In this document: positions 13,726 to 23,273 of the stretch, piece by piece | Layout of the letters: each line of letters begins with the position of its first letter | How positions within the stretch are numbered: position 1 is the first letter of the stretch | Assembly (NCBI GenBank): GCA_964464635.1 | Contig: CAYXGT010000024.1 | Coordinates: 1-30,006, forward strand | Length of the DNA stretch: 30,006 bases | DNA from: CAYLMG01 sp964464635 | Lineage (GTDB): Bacteria; Planctomycetota; Phycisphaerae; Sedimentisphaerales; Anaerobacaceae | Reading direction: 5' to 3' | Position numbers and translations under genes: made by a program | The notes under the pieces: model-generated | The model's input: the letters and a program-made list of their open reading frames with translations, nothing else | Database searches by the model: none | Told to the model about the DNA's origin: nothing

Positions 13726-14865
13726 CTATCTGATTTTCAGTGTGGCAAGTGCCAGGGCGGCAAATGCTACAGCTAAAAGCCAGAAACGAACGACAACCTG
13801 AGGCTCGGACCAGCCTTTTAAGTGAAAGTGATGATGAATTGGTGCCATCCTGAAAAGTCTTTTGCCGCCAGTGAGCCTGAAATAAGATATTTGCAGGACG
13901 ACGCTCATCAGCTCGATAATGAAAACGCCGCCTATAACGAGAAGCAGAATCTCGTTTCTCGTAACGAGCGCGCCGTAACCCATAGCCGCGCCGAGCGGAA
14001 GAGAGCCGACGTCACCCATAAAGACCTGAGCAGGGTGACAATTGTACCACAAAAAGCCGAGGACCGCGCCGAGAATTGCAGCATAAAAGATAGACAGCTC
14101 GCCTGCTTCCGATATATACGGTATCAGCAGATAGCTTGCCCAGGTGACATTTCCGGTAGCTGTCATAGTTTCCGAGGCGACATAGCAAAGAATTGCGAGA
14201 ACCAGGCTGACGATTCCGACGAGACCTGCGGCGAGCCCGTCCATTCCATCTGCGAAATTTACGGCGTTACTGGTGGCAGTGATATAAAAGATTGCAATGA
14301 TTACAAAGACTGCATTTGCCAGCGGCAGGCCGTGTTTGTAGAACGGCAGCCAGAATTGCCGGCCGTCGGGAATATTCACAAAATCCGCGTATAAAAAAGA
14401 GGCGATAAGAACGGCGCCTCCTATCTGGAAGACGAGCTTTTCCCAGGGCCTCAGGCCGTTTCTCGTACGATGTTTTAATTTACTTGTAAGCTTGAGCCAG
14501 TCGTCCACGCCGCCGAGCGCTCCGAACCATATTACAAGCACAAAGGCCTTCTGGGCAAAGGGATTATATAGCTTCGCCCATAGGCTGGTTGCAGCAAGAG
14601 TAGCAAGAATAATAATCAGGCCGCCCATAGTCGGGGTGTTTGTTTTTTCCTTCGTCAGCTCATTGAGAGCGGCGTGGTGAAATTCGGGCTTGTCACCTAT
14701 TTTCTTTTTCATCAGCCATCGAATAATCTTCGGGCCGAGAAGGATTGCGATAAGGAAACTGGTCAGAAGAGCGGCGATGGAGCGAAACATAACATTCTGG
14801 TAGGCATAGAAGCCGAGCTTGTGTGTAAATACATCTCTTAGATACCATAATAAATGGTATATCAT
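13726..14865 (-). CDS. mraY: Phospho-N-acetylmuramoyl-pentapeptide transferase
   Basis: This 379-residue integral membrane protein has about ten hydrophobic segments. The family signatures are present: TPTMGGL (77-83), GGVDDWLKL (Asp121, Asp122), NAVNFADGMDGLA (200-212), GDVGSLPLGA and the HHHFHLKGW loop. It transfers phospho-MurNAc-pentapeptide to undecaprenyl phosphate, forming lipid I on the inner face of the membrane. It starts 10 bp after the murE-murF stop, so it is in the same operon and uses the product made by MurF. In many genomes murD and ftsW follow; here argC does. Confidence 0.97.
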   Translation of the reverse strand: MIYHLLWYLRDVFTHKLGFYAYQNVMFRSIAALLTSFLIAILLGPKIIRWLMKKKIGDKPEFHHAALNELTKEKTNTPTMGGLIIILATLAATSLWAKLYNPFAQKAFVLVIWFGALGGVDDWLKLTSKLKHRTRNGLRPWEKLVFQIGGAVLIASFLYADFVNIPDGRQFWLPFYKHGLPLANAVFVIIAIFYITATSNAVNFADGMDGLAAGLVGIVSLVLAILCYVASETMTATGNVTWASYLLIPYISEAGELSIFYAAILGAVLGFLWYNCHPAQVFMGDVGSLPLGAAMGYGALVTRNEILLLVIGGVFIIELMSVVLQISYFRLTGGKRLFRMAPIHHHFHLKGWSEPQVVVRFWLLAVAFAALALATLKIR

Positions 14866-14875
14866 CTCGTCACTC

Positions 14876-17743
14876 TTATCTTTTGCTTTTTCGGCTGGAG
14901 GCCCGTGAGCCGAAAAGCTGTTTTAGTTTCTCGACGGCAAGCTCAAGTTTAGCACTGCGCGAGCCTTTGAGAAGTATTATATCAGAATCCTTAACAAATT
15001 TGTGCAGATTATCGCAGGCTGAGCAGGTATCTGGAAAAGATTTTGTTTGTAATTTGTGCCGGGCAGAAACCTTTGCAGAGTCAGCGGCAATTTTCGACAG
15101 CGGGCCGGCAGTCAGCAAAAGAGCGATTCCCGTCTTTGCAATATCATCACCGAGCTGCCGGTGGAAGGTTTCAGCAAGCTCGCCAAGCTCGTCCATATCG
15201 GCACAAATAAAAACGCGTCGGCGTTTTTTTGCGGGGTCTATTGTACTTAGAATCTGCAGGGCACTTTTCATAGATGCGGGATTCGCATTATAGCAGTCAT
15301 TAAGAATTGTCAAATTTCCAAGCTGAAGAATCTCAGCCCGCATCGGTATGGGTTTAAAGGATTTTATTGACCGGGCAAAATCACTGATTTTGATACCGAG
15401 CTGTTTACACACAGCCCAGGCAGCGAGTGCATTATAGAAATTAGCCCTGCCGGGCAGAGGCAGCTCGAGTTTTGTATTATCGATTGTAAAACGACTCATC
15501 GCTCCTACAAGATTAACGCTCTCAGCTTTTATATCTGCGTCACTGCTTTCACCGAAAGTCAACGACTTGATATTTTTGTTGATGTAAGGTTCGACATTTT
15601 TTTTGAAATCGGAATTTACTATGAGCAGCCCATCTTCTTTCAGGCCGACAGTTATCGAGGCCTTTTCCTTCACTATTGCTTCGAGAAAGCCGAAGCCGGC
15701 CAGGTGAGCGGGATAAATGTTCGTTATCACGGCGATGTCTGGACAGGCGATTTTCGACAGATACGATATTTCGCCGGCTTTATTTGTGCCAAGCTCGGCT
15801 ATGACGATTTCGGTGTCGGATTCTGCACCGAGAATCGTAAGCGGCAGGCCGATATCATTATTGAAGTTTTTCGGCGACTGATGAACCCGGAAATTTTCCG
15901 ACAGGACGGTATTAATTATATGTCTTGTGGTAGTCTTGCCGGCTGAGCCAGTTATCGCGATGATTCTGAAATTGCACTTTTGTCGGTAGCAGCGGGCGAG
16001 TGTACCAAGGGCTTTTATCGTATCTTCGACTTTCAGAACAGGTTTTTGTTCTCGGCCAGCCTTAGAATAGTTTTTGTCAACAACAGCGCAGGCGGCTCCT
16101 TTTGCGAGTGCTTCTTCGACAAAATCGTGGCCGTCAAAATTAGGACCTTTAATTGCAAAAAAACAGTCGCCTTCTGTTACGGTCCGAGAGTCTATGCTTA
16201 CGCCGGTGATTTCGTCGCTCGTGGCTTGTCGCCCGTGGCTCACAATCGCCTTAAGTTCGGCACCGATTATTTCAGCGAGCTCGCTTACAGTAAATTTTTT
16301 CATTTTTTCCTGCAGGAATTGTTTTGCAACGGCCTCATCAGAAAAATCGATGGTTCTGTCGGCGAGAATCTGGTAGGTTTCGTGGCCTTTGCCGGCGATT
16401 AAGATTATGTCATCTTTTCCGGCTGAATCTATTGCAAGCCCGATAGCTTTTTTTCTGTCCTGTTGAATAGCTATATTTTCGGCATCCGGATTTTTGAAAC
16501 CGGCGAGGATATCGCTTATTATATCATCAGGATTCTCGGTTCTCGGGTTGTCATTAGTAACGAGGATTTTGTCAGCGTATCTCTCAACGACCTTTGCCAT
16601 ACGGGGTCTCTTCGTTCTGTCCCTGTCACCGCCGCAGCCAAACACAACTACGAGATTTCCTTTGCACAGAGGTTTTAAGGTTTCGAGGACATTTTTAAGG
16701 GCGTCGTCTGTATGTGCGTAATCGACGAGGACGGTGAAATCCGCATTATGGTCGATTTTCTGCAGTCGGCCTGGTATCGATTTAAGGCAAGATATACCTG
16801 CGGCTATCACTGTCGGCTCAAAACCGGCAGCATATGCAAGGCCTGCGGCAGCGAGACAGTTGCTTACATTGTACTTTCCGAGAAGAGCAGTCTTTACGGC
16901 CTGTTTTTCGCCGGCAATTTCAAGGGTGAAATTCGTTCCGGTAACATCCATCGAATTAATGTAAGCTGTAATGTCAGCCGGCTCATCAACTGCATAATAC
17001 AGGATTTTCGCCTTAGTCTGCTTTGCTATCCAATGAGCTTCAGGTGACTGCTTATTGAGAATCGCGAAGGAATCCTGCGACAGTGAGCTAAAGAGTTTTG
17101 CTTTTGCAGCGAGGTATTGTTCTTTTGTTTTGTGGTAGTCGAGGTGGTCGCCGGACAGATTTGTAAAGGCCGCGGCCTTAAAATTTATTGCTTCGAGGCG
17201 GTCCTGGTCAAGAGCATGGCTGGAGGCCTCTGTCACCATAAATTTTGTGCCGGCCTTTACCATCCGGCCGGTCAGAGAGGCGACATCGAAGCAGTCGGGT
17301 GTTGTCAGCTTTGCCGGTATAGCTTCGTCACCGGTATCATAGATGATAGTGCCGATAAGGCCGCACTTTTGGCCTGAGTTTTTTATTATCGAGCGAAGCA
17401 AATACGCGACCGTAGTTTTTCCGTTCGTACCGGTGACAGCGAGATTCATCAGTTTCGAGGCGGGATTTTGATACTGGGCCTGTGCGAGGACCGCAGCAGC
17501 CTTTGCAGAATTTTCCACAACAATAAGTTTGTTTCTTTCAGTGTCATTAAAATCAGCAGGCAACTGTTCTTCAACGACATAAGAAACCCCGCTGTTAAGA
17601 GCCTGATTAATAAAATTATGACCATCAAGAGCAGTACCTTTTACCGCGACAAAGATATCGCCAGGTTCGACATCCCGCGAGTTAGTACGAACGGCTGGTG
17701 AATTTCGTGAAGAGACTAAAGTTACTAATTCGTCAAAAGTCAT
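14876..17743 (-). CDS. MurE-MurF fusion: two successive Mur ligases in one chain
   Basis: The 955 residues are two complete Mur ligases. Residues 1-480 are MurE: the N-domain (SRDVEPGDIFVAVKGT), P-loop TGTNGKTT (104-111), SHALDQDRL, GGDRDRTKRP and DNPR (398-401), the motif that goes with meso-diaminopimelate addition. Residues 481-955 are MurF: DSRTVTEGDCFFAIKG, P-loop ITGSAGKTTT (597-606), NFNNDIGLPLT, ELGTNKAGEI and NDCYNANPASM. Together they add meso-DAP and then D-Ala-D-Ala to the UDP-MurNAc peptide. Fused MurE-MurF is known in some other bacteria. At the junction, AGGA sits just before the Met481 codon (ATG 16303), a possible relic or working internal start for MurF alone. Residues about 500-510 are encoded by an ACGAG-type repeat. 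Confidence 0.95.
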   Translation of the reverse strand: MTFDELVTLVSSRNSPAVRTNSRDVEPGDIFVAVKGTALDGHNFINQALNSGVSYVVEEQLPADFNDTERNKLIVVENSAKAAAVLAQAQYQNPASKLMNLAVTGTNGKTTVAYLLRSIIKNSGQKCGLIGTIIYDTGDEAIPAKLTTPDCFDVASLTGRMVKAGTKFMVTEASSHALDQDRLEAINFKAAAFTNLSGDHLDYHKTKEQYLAAKAKLFSSLSQDSFAILNKQSPEAHWIAKQTKAKILYYAVDEPADITAYINSMDVTGTNFTLEIAGEKQAVKTALLGKYNVSNCLAAAGLAYAAGFEPTVIAAGISCLKSIPGRLQKIDHNADFTVLVDYAHTDDALKNVLETLKPLCKGNLVVVFGCGGDRDRTKRPRMAKVVERYADKILVTNDNPRTENPDDIISDILAGFKNPDAENIAIQQDRKKAIGLAIDSAGKDDIILIAGKGHETYQILADRTIDFSDEAVAKQFLQEKMKKFTVSELAEIIGAELKAIVSHGRQATSDEITGVSIDSRTVTEGDCFFAIKGPNFDGHDFVEEALAKGAACAVVDKNYSKAGREQKPVLKVEDTIKALGTLARCYRQKCNFRIIAITGSAGKTTTRHIINTVLSENFRVHQSPKNFNNDIGLPLTILGAESDTEIVIAELGTNKAGEISYLSKIACPDIAVITNIYPAHLAGFGFLEAIVKEKASITVGLKEDGLLIVNSDFKKNVEPYINKNIKSLTFGESSDADIKAESVNLVGAMSRFTIDNTKLELPLPGRANFYNALAAWAVCKQLGIKISDFARSIKSFKPIPMRAEILQLGNLTILNDCYNANPASMKSALQILSTIDPAKKRRRVFICADMDELGELAETFHRQLGDDIAKTGIALLLTAGPLSKIAADSAKVSARHKLQTKSFPDTCSACDNLHKFVKDSDIILLKGSRSAKLELAVEKLKQLFGSRASSRKSKR
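16211..16243. repeat. ACGAG-family short repeat inside the murF part
   Basis: Minus-strand text GAGCCACGGGCGACAAGCCA followed by CGAGCGACGAA has the same CACGGG/ACGAG vocabulary as the argJ insertion. It encodes VSHGRQATSDE, a stretch not expected between the first helix of MurF and its ITGVSIDSR motif. Confidence 0.5.
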
Positions 17744-17887
17744 AATCTCGTATTATTCAAATGATACCCGTTTAATTATTGTTGTTCTTTGAGTATTTTA
17801 TCGAAAGCAGGCAGGTTTTCAAGATAGTTTAATTTTTAGTAAAACAATGATTAAGCCGAAAAGGCTGGAATTTTACTGCCCGTTGGT

Positions 17888-17893
17888 TATAAT
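17888..17893 (+). promoter_or_regulatory. -10 element upstream of the transglutaminase gene
   Basis: A perfect TATAAT lies 58 nt before the ATG; the -35 (about CTGGAA at 17865) is weak. The 208-bp divergent spacer must also hold the promoter of the leftward mur operon, which I cannot place with confidence. Confidence 0.4.
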
Positions 17894-17951
17894 ATCCCGG
17901 ACATAACAATTACCGTTGAATTTTCGAAAAAAACCGAGAAAGGATTAAATT

Positions 17952-19484
17952 ATGAGAATCAGGGATATCTTCGCAGTTTTCACGGTGGTTTTGGTTTTTA
18001 CCTGCGGTCTGGTCCGGGCGGCTGAAGAAGAAAAGGAGTACTACGCTTTGTATATGGACGGCAAAAAGGTGGGGCACGCAATCCGCAGCCGGGAGGTGAA
18101 AGAACAAAAAATTAAAACCACAGAGCAGCTTATAATGACCATGAGCCGGGCGGGGATGGCTATAACCGTAACCACAACAGAAATATATATTGAGAGTCCG
18201 GATGGTAAGCCTCTGGGCTTCGAATCTATTCAGGATATGAGTTATATGACGATGAAGGTGACAGGCAGCGTAAATGAAGCAGGTATGATAGATTTAACAG
18301 TCAGCTCTGCAGGCAGTGAACAGAAAAGCACTATACCGTGGCCTGAGGGAGCGATTATGGCTGAGGGGGTTAGACTTCTTCAGGAAAAACACGGGCTGCA
18401 GAAAGGAACGGTATATGACGTAAACGTATTTGTACCCTCTGCAATGCAGGCACTCGAGACCGAAATCACTATCGGAGAAAAAAAGAAGATAGATTTATTA
18501 GGGCGGGTAGTTACGTTAACGGAAGTTAAAAGCAAAACCAATATACCAATGGCTGGAGAGGTTGAGAGCACAGAGTACGTCGATGACGAAATGAAGGCGC
18601 AAAAAGTGATTATCCAGGTAGCAGGAATAAATATAGAGATGCTGGCATGCGAGAAGGAGTTTGCCCTGAGTGACGCAGAGGTGTATGAGATTATAGATAA
18701 GGCATTTATAAAAAGCCCGGTTCCGATTGAAAATGTGAGCAAGGCTGAATCAATTACCTACTATTTAAAAGTAAAGCAGGATAGTAACAGTCCTACGGGT
18801 AATACGTTAAAAGAAAATAAAAAAATCATTCTTGAGGCGATACCATCGACGGATAATCAGACTGTAAGCGCCGGCGAAGACGACCAGATTATTATAACTG
18901 TCCGGCCGATAAAAGCGCCGAAAGGTGCGAAGTTTCCATATAAGGGCAATGACGAGAGATTGCTCGAAGCATTGAAACCGGCGATGTACATTCAGAGTGA
19001 TAATGCAAAGATAATCGACCTTGCCAAACAGGCAGTCGGCGATACCAAAGATGCGGCCGAGGCGGTTAGAAAAATTGAAGAGTTTGTAGCAAATTATATT
19101 TCGAGAGCTGACCTTTCAGTGGGCTATGCATCGGCTGTGGAAGTTGCCGAAAGCAGGCAGGGTGACTGCAGCGAGTTTGCTGTTCTGACAGCTGCTCTCT
19201 GCAGGGCTGCAGGGATACCTGCGGAGGTAGTGATGGGGATGGCCTACATTAAAGAGTGGAAGGGATTCGAGGAATGCTTCGGCGGCCATGCCTGGGTTCA
19301 GGCATATGTAGGCGGAAAATGGGTCGGTCTGGACGCGTCGTTTAAGAGCGCAGGAATCGGCGGCTTCGATGCCGGACATATCGCACAGGCCGTCGGCAAC
19401 GGAGACCCGGAGGATTTCTTCGCCCTGATAGGCAGCTTCGGACGATTCGAAATAGAAAAGCTGCAAGTAAAAACCGGCAAGTGA
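17952..19484 (+). CDS. Exported transglutaminase-like protein
   Basis: The 510-residue protein has a signal peptide (1-23, cleavage after VRAA) and a beta-rich N-terminal region up to about residue 330. A C-terminal transglutaminase core follows: catalytic Cys406 in SRQGDCSEFAVLTAALCRAAGIPAE, His446 in GGHAWVQAYVGG and Asp461 in WVGLDASF, so the triad is complete. Such proteins act outside the cytoplasm as cysteine proteases or acyltransferases on peptides; the substrate is unknown. GAAAGGA precedes the ATG by 7 nt. It is a lone rightward gene facing recJ tail-to-tail with a 35-bp gap. Confidence 0.88.
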   Translation: MRIRDIFAVFTVVLVFTCGLVRAAEEEKEYYALYMDGKKVGHAIRSREVKEQKIKTTEQLIMTMSRAGMAITVTTTEIYIESPDGKPLGFESIQDMSYMTMKVTGSVNEAGMIDLTVSSAGSEQKSTIPWPEGAIMAEGVRLLQEKHGLQKGTVYDVNVFVPSAMQALETEITIGEKKKIDLLGRVVTLTEVKSKTNIPMAGEVESTEYVDDEMKAQKVIIQVAGINIEMLACEKEFALSDAEVYEIIDKAFIKSPVPIENVSKAESITYYLKVKQDSNSPTGNTLKENKKIILEAIPSTDNQTVSAGEDDQIIITVRPIKAPKGAKFPYKGNDERLLEALKPAMYIQSDNAKIIDLAKQAVGDTKDAAEAVRKIEEFVANYISRADLSVGYASAVEVAESRQGDCSEFAVLTAALCRAAGIPAEVVMGMAYIKEWKGFEECFGGHAWVQAYVGGKWVGLDASFKSAGIGGFDAGHIAQAVGNGDPEDFFALIGSFGRFEIEKLQVKTGK

Positions 19485-19519
19485 TAATAGTATCCGGCAA
19501 CGGTAATCGTTGAAAATAA

Positions 19520-21304
19520 TCAGTCGTCAAACTGGATGTCCTCAAGAACAAACTCGACGCTGTCTGAGCCCTTATAGGTGTTAATCTGGGGATGATAAGC
19601 GACGTTAAAGTACTCGTTGTCGAGCACTTTCTTTTCGTATTTTGCAAACCTAAAACCAATGCATTTTATTGAGTTCGAGTTGTCCGTTATTGCGAGCTGA
19701 AGATGGTCCGCTTTTGCGCCGACTTTCCTCGGAGGTGCACAAAGACGAACACCCTTCGTCGCGAATAAAGGTTTTGGATTACCCTGGCCGAAAGGCTCGA
19801 GAAGCCGCAACTGGCTTACAAACTGATGCTTGAATTCCGATAGAGCAGCGACAGCGTCGATGTGAAGCTTTGCGAGCCGGTCTTCGCCACTGAGGTTTTC
19901 GTTTGCGTAGGCTTCGAAGTCGGCTGCAAATTTTTCTACATTTTCGGGTTTTATTGTTACGCCGGCCGCAGCCCTGTGACCACCGAAGTCGATGAGATGT
20001 TTTGAGCAGGCGCTGATGGCACTTAGTATATCGAATCCCGGTATAGAACGGGCCGAGCCATGTGCCTTTTGCTCGTCGGCTGAGGTGTTAATCATAATTG
20101 TCGGCCGATAGAATCTGTCAACTATCCTCGATGCAACGATTCCAATGACGCCCGTGTGCCAGTTGTCGTCCGCAAGAACGATGGTTTTGTTGTCGGGATG
20201 ATTCAAGCCTTTTTCAATTATTATTTCGCAGGCCCTCTCGAGGATTTTTCTCTCGCACTGCTGTCGCTGGGAGTTTTGAGTTTTCAGGTAACCGGCTATC
20301 TGGATGGCCTTTGTGTCACTCTGCGCAGTAAGCAGCTCGACGGCGAGCCGGGCATGGCCCATTCTGCCTGCTGCGTTGAGCATAGGCGCAATCCGAAAGC
20401 CGATATGAAAGCTGTCGAGACCCTGTCCGGACAGGCCGGCAGTTTCAATCAGGGCTGTGATACCGGGCAGCCGACAGCTCGGGATAGCCTTAAGACCGAA
20501 ACTCGTCAATATCCTGTTCTCGCCCCGCAGGTCAACGACATCTGCAATTGTCCCTATCGCAGCCAGCGAGGTGGCGTTAATCATAAATTCCCGGATTCGC
20601 CCTTCGAGTTTTGGGCCGGCGGCGAGATGGTTTGCAACCGCCCAGGCGAGCTTGAAGGCGACCATCGAGCCGGAAGAATTCTGGTTCCGGTAAGCCGCAT
20701 CGAGAACAGGGTGAACAATGGCAGCAGCCTTTGGCATTTGCTGGCCGGGACAATGATGGTCGGTTATTATAATAGTCAGGCCAAGACTTTCGGCAAGCCG
20801 GGCAGATTCCACTGCGCAGATTCCGCAGTCAACGGTTATCAGCAGTTTTGTCCCTGCCTTAGCGAGCGACCGGACGGCATCGGCGTTCAGGCCGTAACCT
20901 TCATCGATTCGATGCGGTATGTAATAATCGACATCAGCGCCAAGCAATGTGAGCAGCTCAAAAAGGATTGAGACGCCGGTAATCCCATCGACGTCGTAAT
21001 CACCATAGACGGTGATTTTCTGCTTTTTGCCGATTGCATCAGCTATAATCTCAACCGCGGGCTTGACGCCGGGCATCTTTTCAGGCTCGATGAGGCTGGT
21101 AAGTTTCGGCCTTAAGAATTCCAGTCCCTGCTGCGTGTCAGTAACGCCCCGGTTTATAAGAATTTGTGCCAAAAGAGAGGAGACATTCAGTGAGCGGGCA
21201 AGTGCGGCTGCCTCCTTGCTGAGAGGATTAACTATCCATTGCTTTCTGCAAGCTGTCCTTCGCCTTTTTGACATTGCGGACTGCATCCCTGCCGAGAATT
21301 GCAT
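19520..21304 (-). CDS. recJ: Single-stranded-DNA-specific exonuclease RecJ
   Basis: 594 residues, the normal length. DHH-family motifs are present: GDYDVDGITG (101-110), TVDCGI (157-162), ITDHHCPG (180-187), a NAAGRMGHA loop, and the DHHA1 part with GSARSIPGFD and DFGGHRAAAG. A C-terminal OB-like region ends the protein. RecJ degrades single-stranded DNA 5' to 3' in recombination and mismatch/base-excision repair. The start is uncertain: ATG 21304 with GAGG about 12 nt upstream, or internal Met7 or Met11. The promoter at 21349-21376 leaves a 38-nt leader, which fits the first ATG. Confidence 0.95.
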   Translation of the reverse strand: MQFSAGMQSAMSKRRRTACRKQWIVNPLSKEAAALARSLNVSSLLAQILINRGVTDTQQGLEFLRPKLTSLIEPEKMPGVKPAVEIIADAIGKKQKITVYGDYDVDGITGVSILFELLTLLGADVDYYIPHRIDEGYGLNADAVRSLAKAGTKLLITVDCGICAVESARLAESLGLTIIITDHHCPGQQMPKAAAIVHPVLDAAYRNQNSSGSMVAFKLAWAVANHLAAGPKLEGRIREFMINATSLAAIGTIADVVDLRGENRILTSFGLKAIPSCRLPGITALIETAGLSGQGLDSFHIGFRIAPMLNAAGRMGHARLAVELLTAQSDTKAIQIAGYLKTQNSQRQQCERKILERACEIIIEKGLNHPDNKTIVLADDNWHTGVIGIVASRIVDRFYRPTIMINTSADEQKAHGSARSIPGFDILSAISACSKHLIDFGGHRAAAGVTIKPENVEKFAADFEAYANENLSGEDRLAKLHIDAVAALSEFKHQFVSQLRLLEPFGQGNPKPLFATKGVRLCAPPRKVGAKADHLQLAITDNSNSIKCIGFRFAKYEKKVLDNEYFNVAYHPQINTYKGSDSVEFVLEDIQFDD

Positions 21305-21348
21305 TCGATAACGGCCTCAAATAAAAAACTTTTTTCAGGTTTCGAGTT

Positions 21349-21376
21349 ATTATAGCAAACTAAGCCCGATTGTCAA
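21349..21376 (-). promoter_or_regulatory. Consensus sigma70 promoter of recJ
   Basis: On the minus strand there is a perfect TTGACA (21376-21371), a 16-bp spacer and a perfect TATAAT (21354-21349), the same geometry as the clpC promoter. Transcription would begin near 21342. Confidence 0.88.
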
Positions 21377-21416
21377 TGTTGTCGAATCCGATAACGGATT
21401 AAATGCAGCGAAGTTT

Positions 21417-22403
21417 CTACCTTTGTTCAATTGCTTCGAATATCTGCATGTCATCAGGTGCGACGCCCTCCCAGGATTTGATGAAAAGGCCGTCGGCAAT
21501 AATAACGACAAGAGGAGTCTGTATGAGCCATTTGCGGCTCGTATCGAGTCTGCCCGTCAGGCAGGTGGTATCAGGCGGAACAGGATTATCCTCTTCGGTT
21601 CCGTAAGGCGGGATTCTAACAAATGCAAAATGCAGGTCATTGCCTTTATATAACTGATTATACTGCTCATATACCGGTATGGCCTCCTTGCAATCGGGGC
21701 AGTCATCGTGATAAAAAAGGACAATAGCAACACCGGAGCGAAGTGAATCGGCGATATCGATATGCTTCAGCATCGCCCACTGCTGTTCGGCTGGTATTAT
21801 CTGGTTTACATCAGGCGTTGTTTCGTTTGTATCAGGAATATGCAAAGGGTCCTGCTGTGAATCGTTCTGTGAGTCCGGTACGTTCTGGGTCCAAAGCTGC
21901 TCTCTTTCGACCTTGTTGAAAATAAGGACAGGGACAATCGAAGCGAGAATCACAAATGTAGGCAGCGCCACACCGAAGAAATGTTCTGCAGACGGCCAGG
22001 GCGGCGGCAAAAGCTTCTCGCCTTTGGGTCGAAAAATAAGCAGTAAAAGAAAAATCGGGACATCGATGGCCAAAACAGTTATCCAGGGATTAACGTACAC
22101 GGTGCCGAAACAGCCGCAGTATAATTCGCCAGCGAGTGCTTTTTGCAGTGTGACTACGATGAAGCCGGCGAAAGAGATAACAGCAAGCAGCCAGGCGGCC
22201 TTTCTGAACAGGCCGCAAAGAAGCCATATTCCAAGACCCAGCTCGAGAGGTATTTGTATTACAAAAAATGCCCAGGATTCCCAGAAACCTTCCGATACAA
22301 TGGGCTCGGTGAGAAGCTGGTGAACCTTGAGTATGCCAGCGAATATGAGAACCGAGCCGGTGATGTACATCACGATTCGATTAGCGATTTTTGTAAATCT
22401 CAT
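21417..22403 (-). CDS. MauE/DoxX-type membrane protein fused to a thioredoxin-like domain
   Basis: 328 residues. The first about 125 form a four-helix membrane unit with the YCGCFG motif (95-100) typical of MauE/DoxX-like redox membrane proteins. Another membrane segment lies at about 142-163, then a polar Asn/Gln/Asp-rich linker (170-205), and a thioredoxin-like domain with VLFYHDDCPDCKEA (Cys235, Cys238). MauE-type units pass electrons or help disulfide formation, and the CPDC domain would act on the far side of the membrane. The partner substrate is unknown. It follows the SDR gene by 57 bp on the same strand. Confidence 0.78.
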   Translation of the reverse strand: MRFTKIANRIVMYITGSVLIFAGILKVHQLLTEPIVSEGFWESWAFFVIQIPLELGLGIWLLCGLFRKAAWLLAVISFAGFIVVTLQKALAGELYCGCFGTVYVNPWITVLAIDVPIFLLLLIFRPKGEKLLPPPWPSAEHFFGVALPTFVILASIVPVLIFNKVEREQLWTQNVPDSQNDSQQDPLHIPDTNETTPDVNQIIPAEQQWAMLKHIDIADSLRSGVAIVLFYHDDCPDCKEAIPVYEQYNQLYKGNDLHFAFVRIPPYGTEEDNPVPPDTTCLTGRLDTSRKWLIQTPLVVIIADGLFIKSWEGVAPDDMQIFEAIEQR

Positions 22404-22460
22404 AGGTAAGTATTCTACCAGAACACAGCCCTTTTTACAAGTTATACGCCTGTTGGGGCT

Positions 22461-23225
22461 TTATGTTCTCATATACAGGCCGCCATTGACGGCGATGTAT
22501 GCTCCGGTAATAAAGGCGGCGGCATCGCTGCTGGCGAGAAACAGTATCGCCTTTGCGACATCTTCGGCGGTGCCGTTTCGGCCGAGAGGTGTCTTTTCGG
22601 CGACTTGTTTTTTTCTTTCAGGTGTGCTGAACTGCTCGTGGAATCGGGTTTCGATAAGGCCGGGAACAACACAGTTTACCCTTATGTTGTATTTCGCGAA
22701 CTCGGCAGCCATAGCGATAGTCTCGGTCTGGACGGCCGCCTTTGCGCCGGCATAAATACCTGAGCCGCCCCCGCCGCCGGTAAAAGCGCCGACCGAGCCG
22801 ATATTTACAATACAGCCTTTGCTCTTTTTCAGATAAGGCAAAGCTGCCTTTGTCGCCAGAAATACACTTTTGCAGTTTGTCGCGAAGATATCATCGTGGT
22901 ATTCGACGGGCGCATCTTCAAAATCGTATCGCGCGATAAGCGTACCTGCATTATTTACAAGGACATCGATACCGCCGGCTTCACCGGCGAAGAATTCAAC
23001 CATCCTGTTGACCTGCTCCTCGTTTCGCATATCCGCTTTCAGCAGAACGCCGTCACTGTATTGCCTTACCTGCTGCAGTGTATCTTCGCCGCCCTGCTGT
23101 GTCCTGAAAAAATGCACACCGACGAAGCAGCCCTGCTTTGCGAACATAACCGCCGTCGCCGCACCGATACCGCTCGATGAGCCGGTCACCAATACTCTCT
23201 TTCCCTTAAGGTCTTCGTAAATCAT
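22461..23225 (-). CDS. SDR-family oxidoreductase (FabG-like)
   Basis: The 254-residue classical short-chain dehydrogenase has the cofactor loop TGSSSGIG (14-21), NNAG (90-93), catalytic Ser143, Tyr157 and Lys161 (Y-A-G-A-K), and the PGLIETRFH and ITGAYIAVNGGLYM ends. It uses NAD(P)H to reduce or oxidise a carbonyl/alcohol. The closest-looking family is 3-oxoacyl-ACP reductase, but the isolated context does not support fatty acid synthesis. A glycine run (GGGGGSG) precedes the catalytic Tyr. A REP palindrome lies 16 bp upstream of the start. Confidence 0.9.
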   Translation of the reverse strand: MIYEDLKGKRVLVTGSSSGIGAATAVMFAKQGCFVGVHFFRTQQGGEDTLQQVRQYSDGVLLKADMRNEEQVNRMVEFFAGEAGGIDVLVNNAGTLIARYDFEDAPVEYHDDIFATNCKSVFLATKAALPYLKKSKGCIVNIGSVGAFTGGGGGSGIYAGAKAAVQTETIAMAAEFAKYNIRVNCVVPGLIETRFHEQFSTPERKKQVAEKTPLGRNGTAEDVAKAILFLASSDAAAFITGAYIAVNGGLYMRT

Positions 23226-23240
23226 TTTTATTCGTCCAAG

Positions 23241-23268
23241 TAACCCACGGTAAAACCGTGGGCTAAAT
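23241..23268 (-). repeat. REP palindrome downstream of the RAYT gene
   Basis: On the minus strand: ATTTAG, CCCACGGT, loop TTT, ACCGTGGG, TTA. A perfect 8-bp stem with a 3-nt loop, 5 bp beyond the RAYT stop codon. It is inverted relative to the copy at 23744-23770. Confidence 0.82.
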
Positions 23269-23273
23269 ACTTT

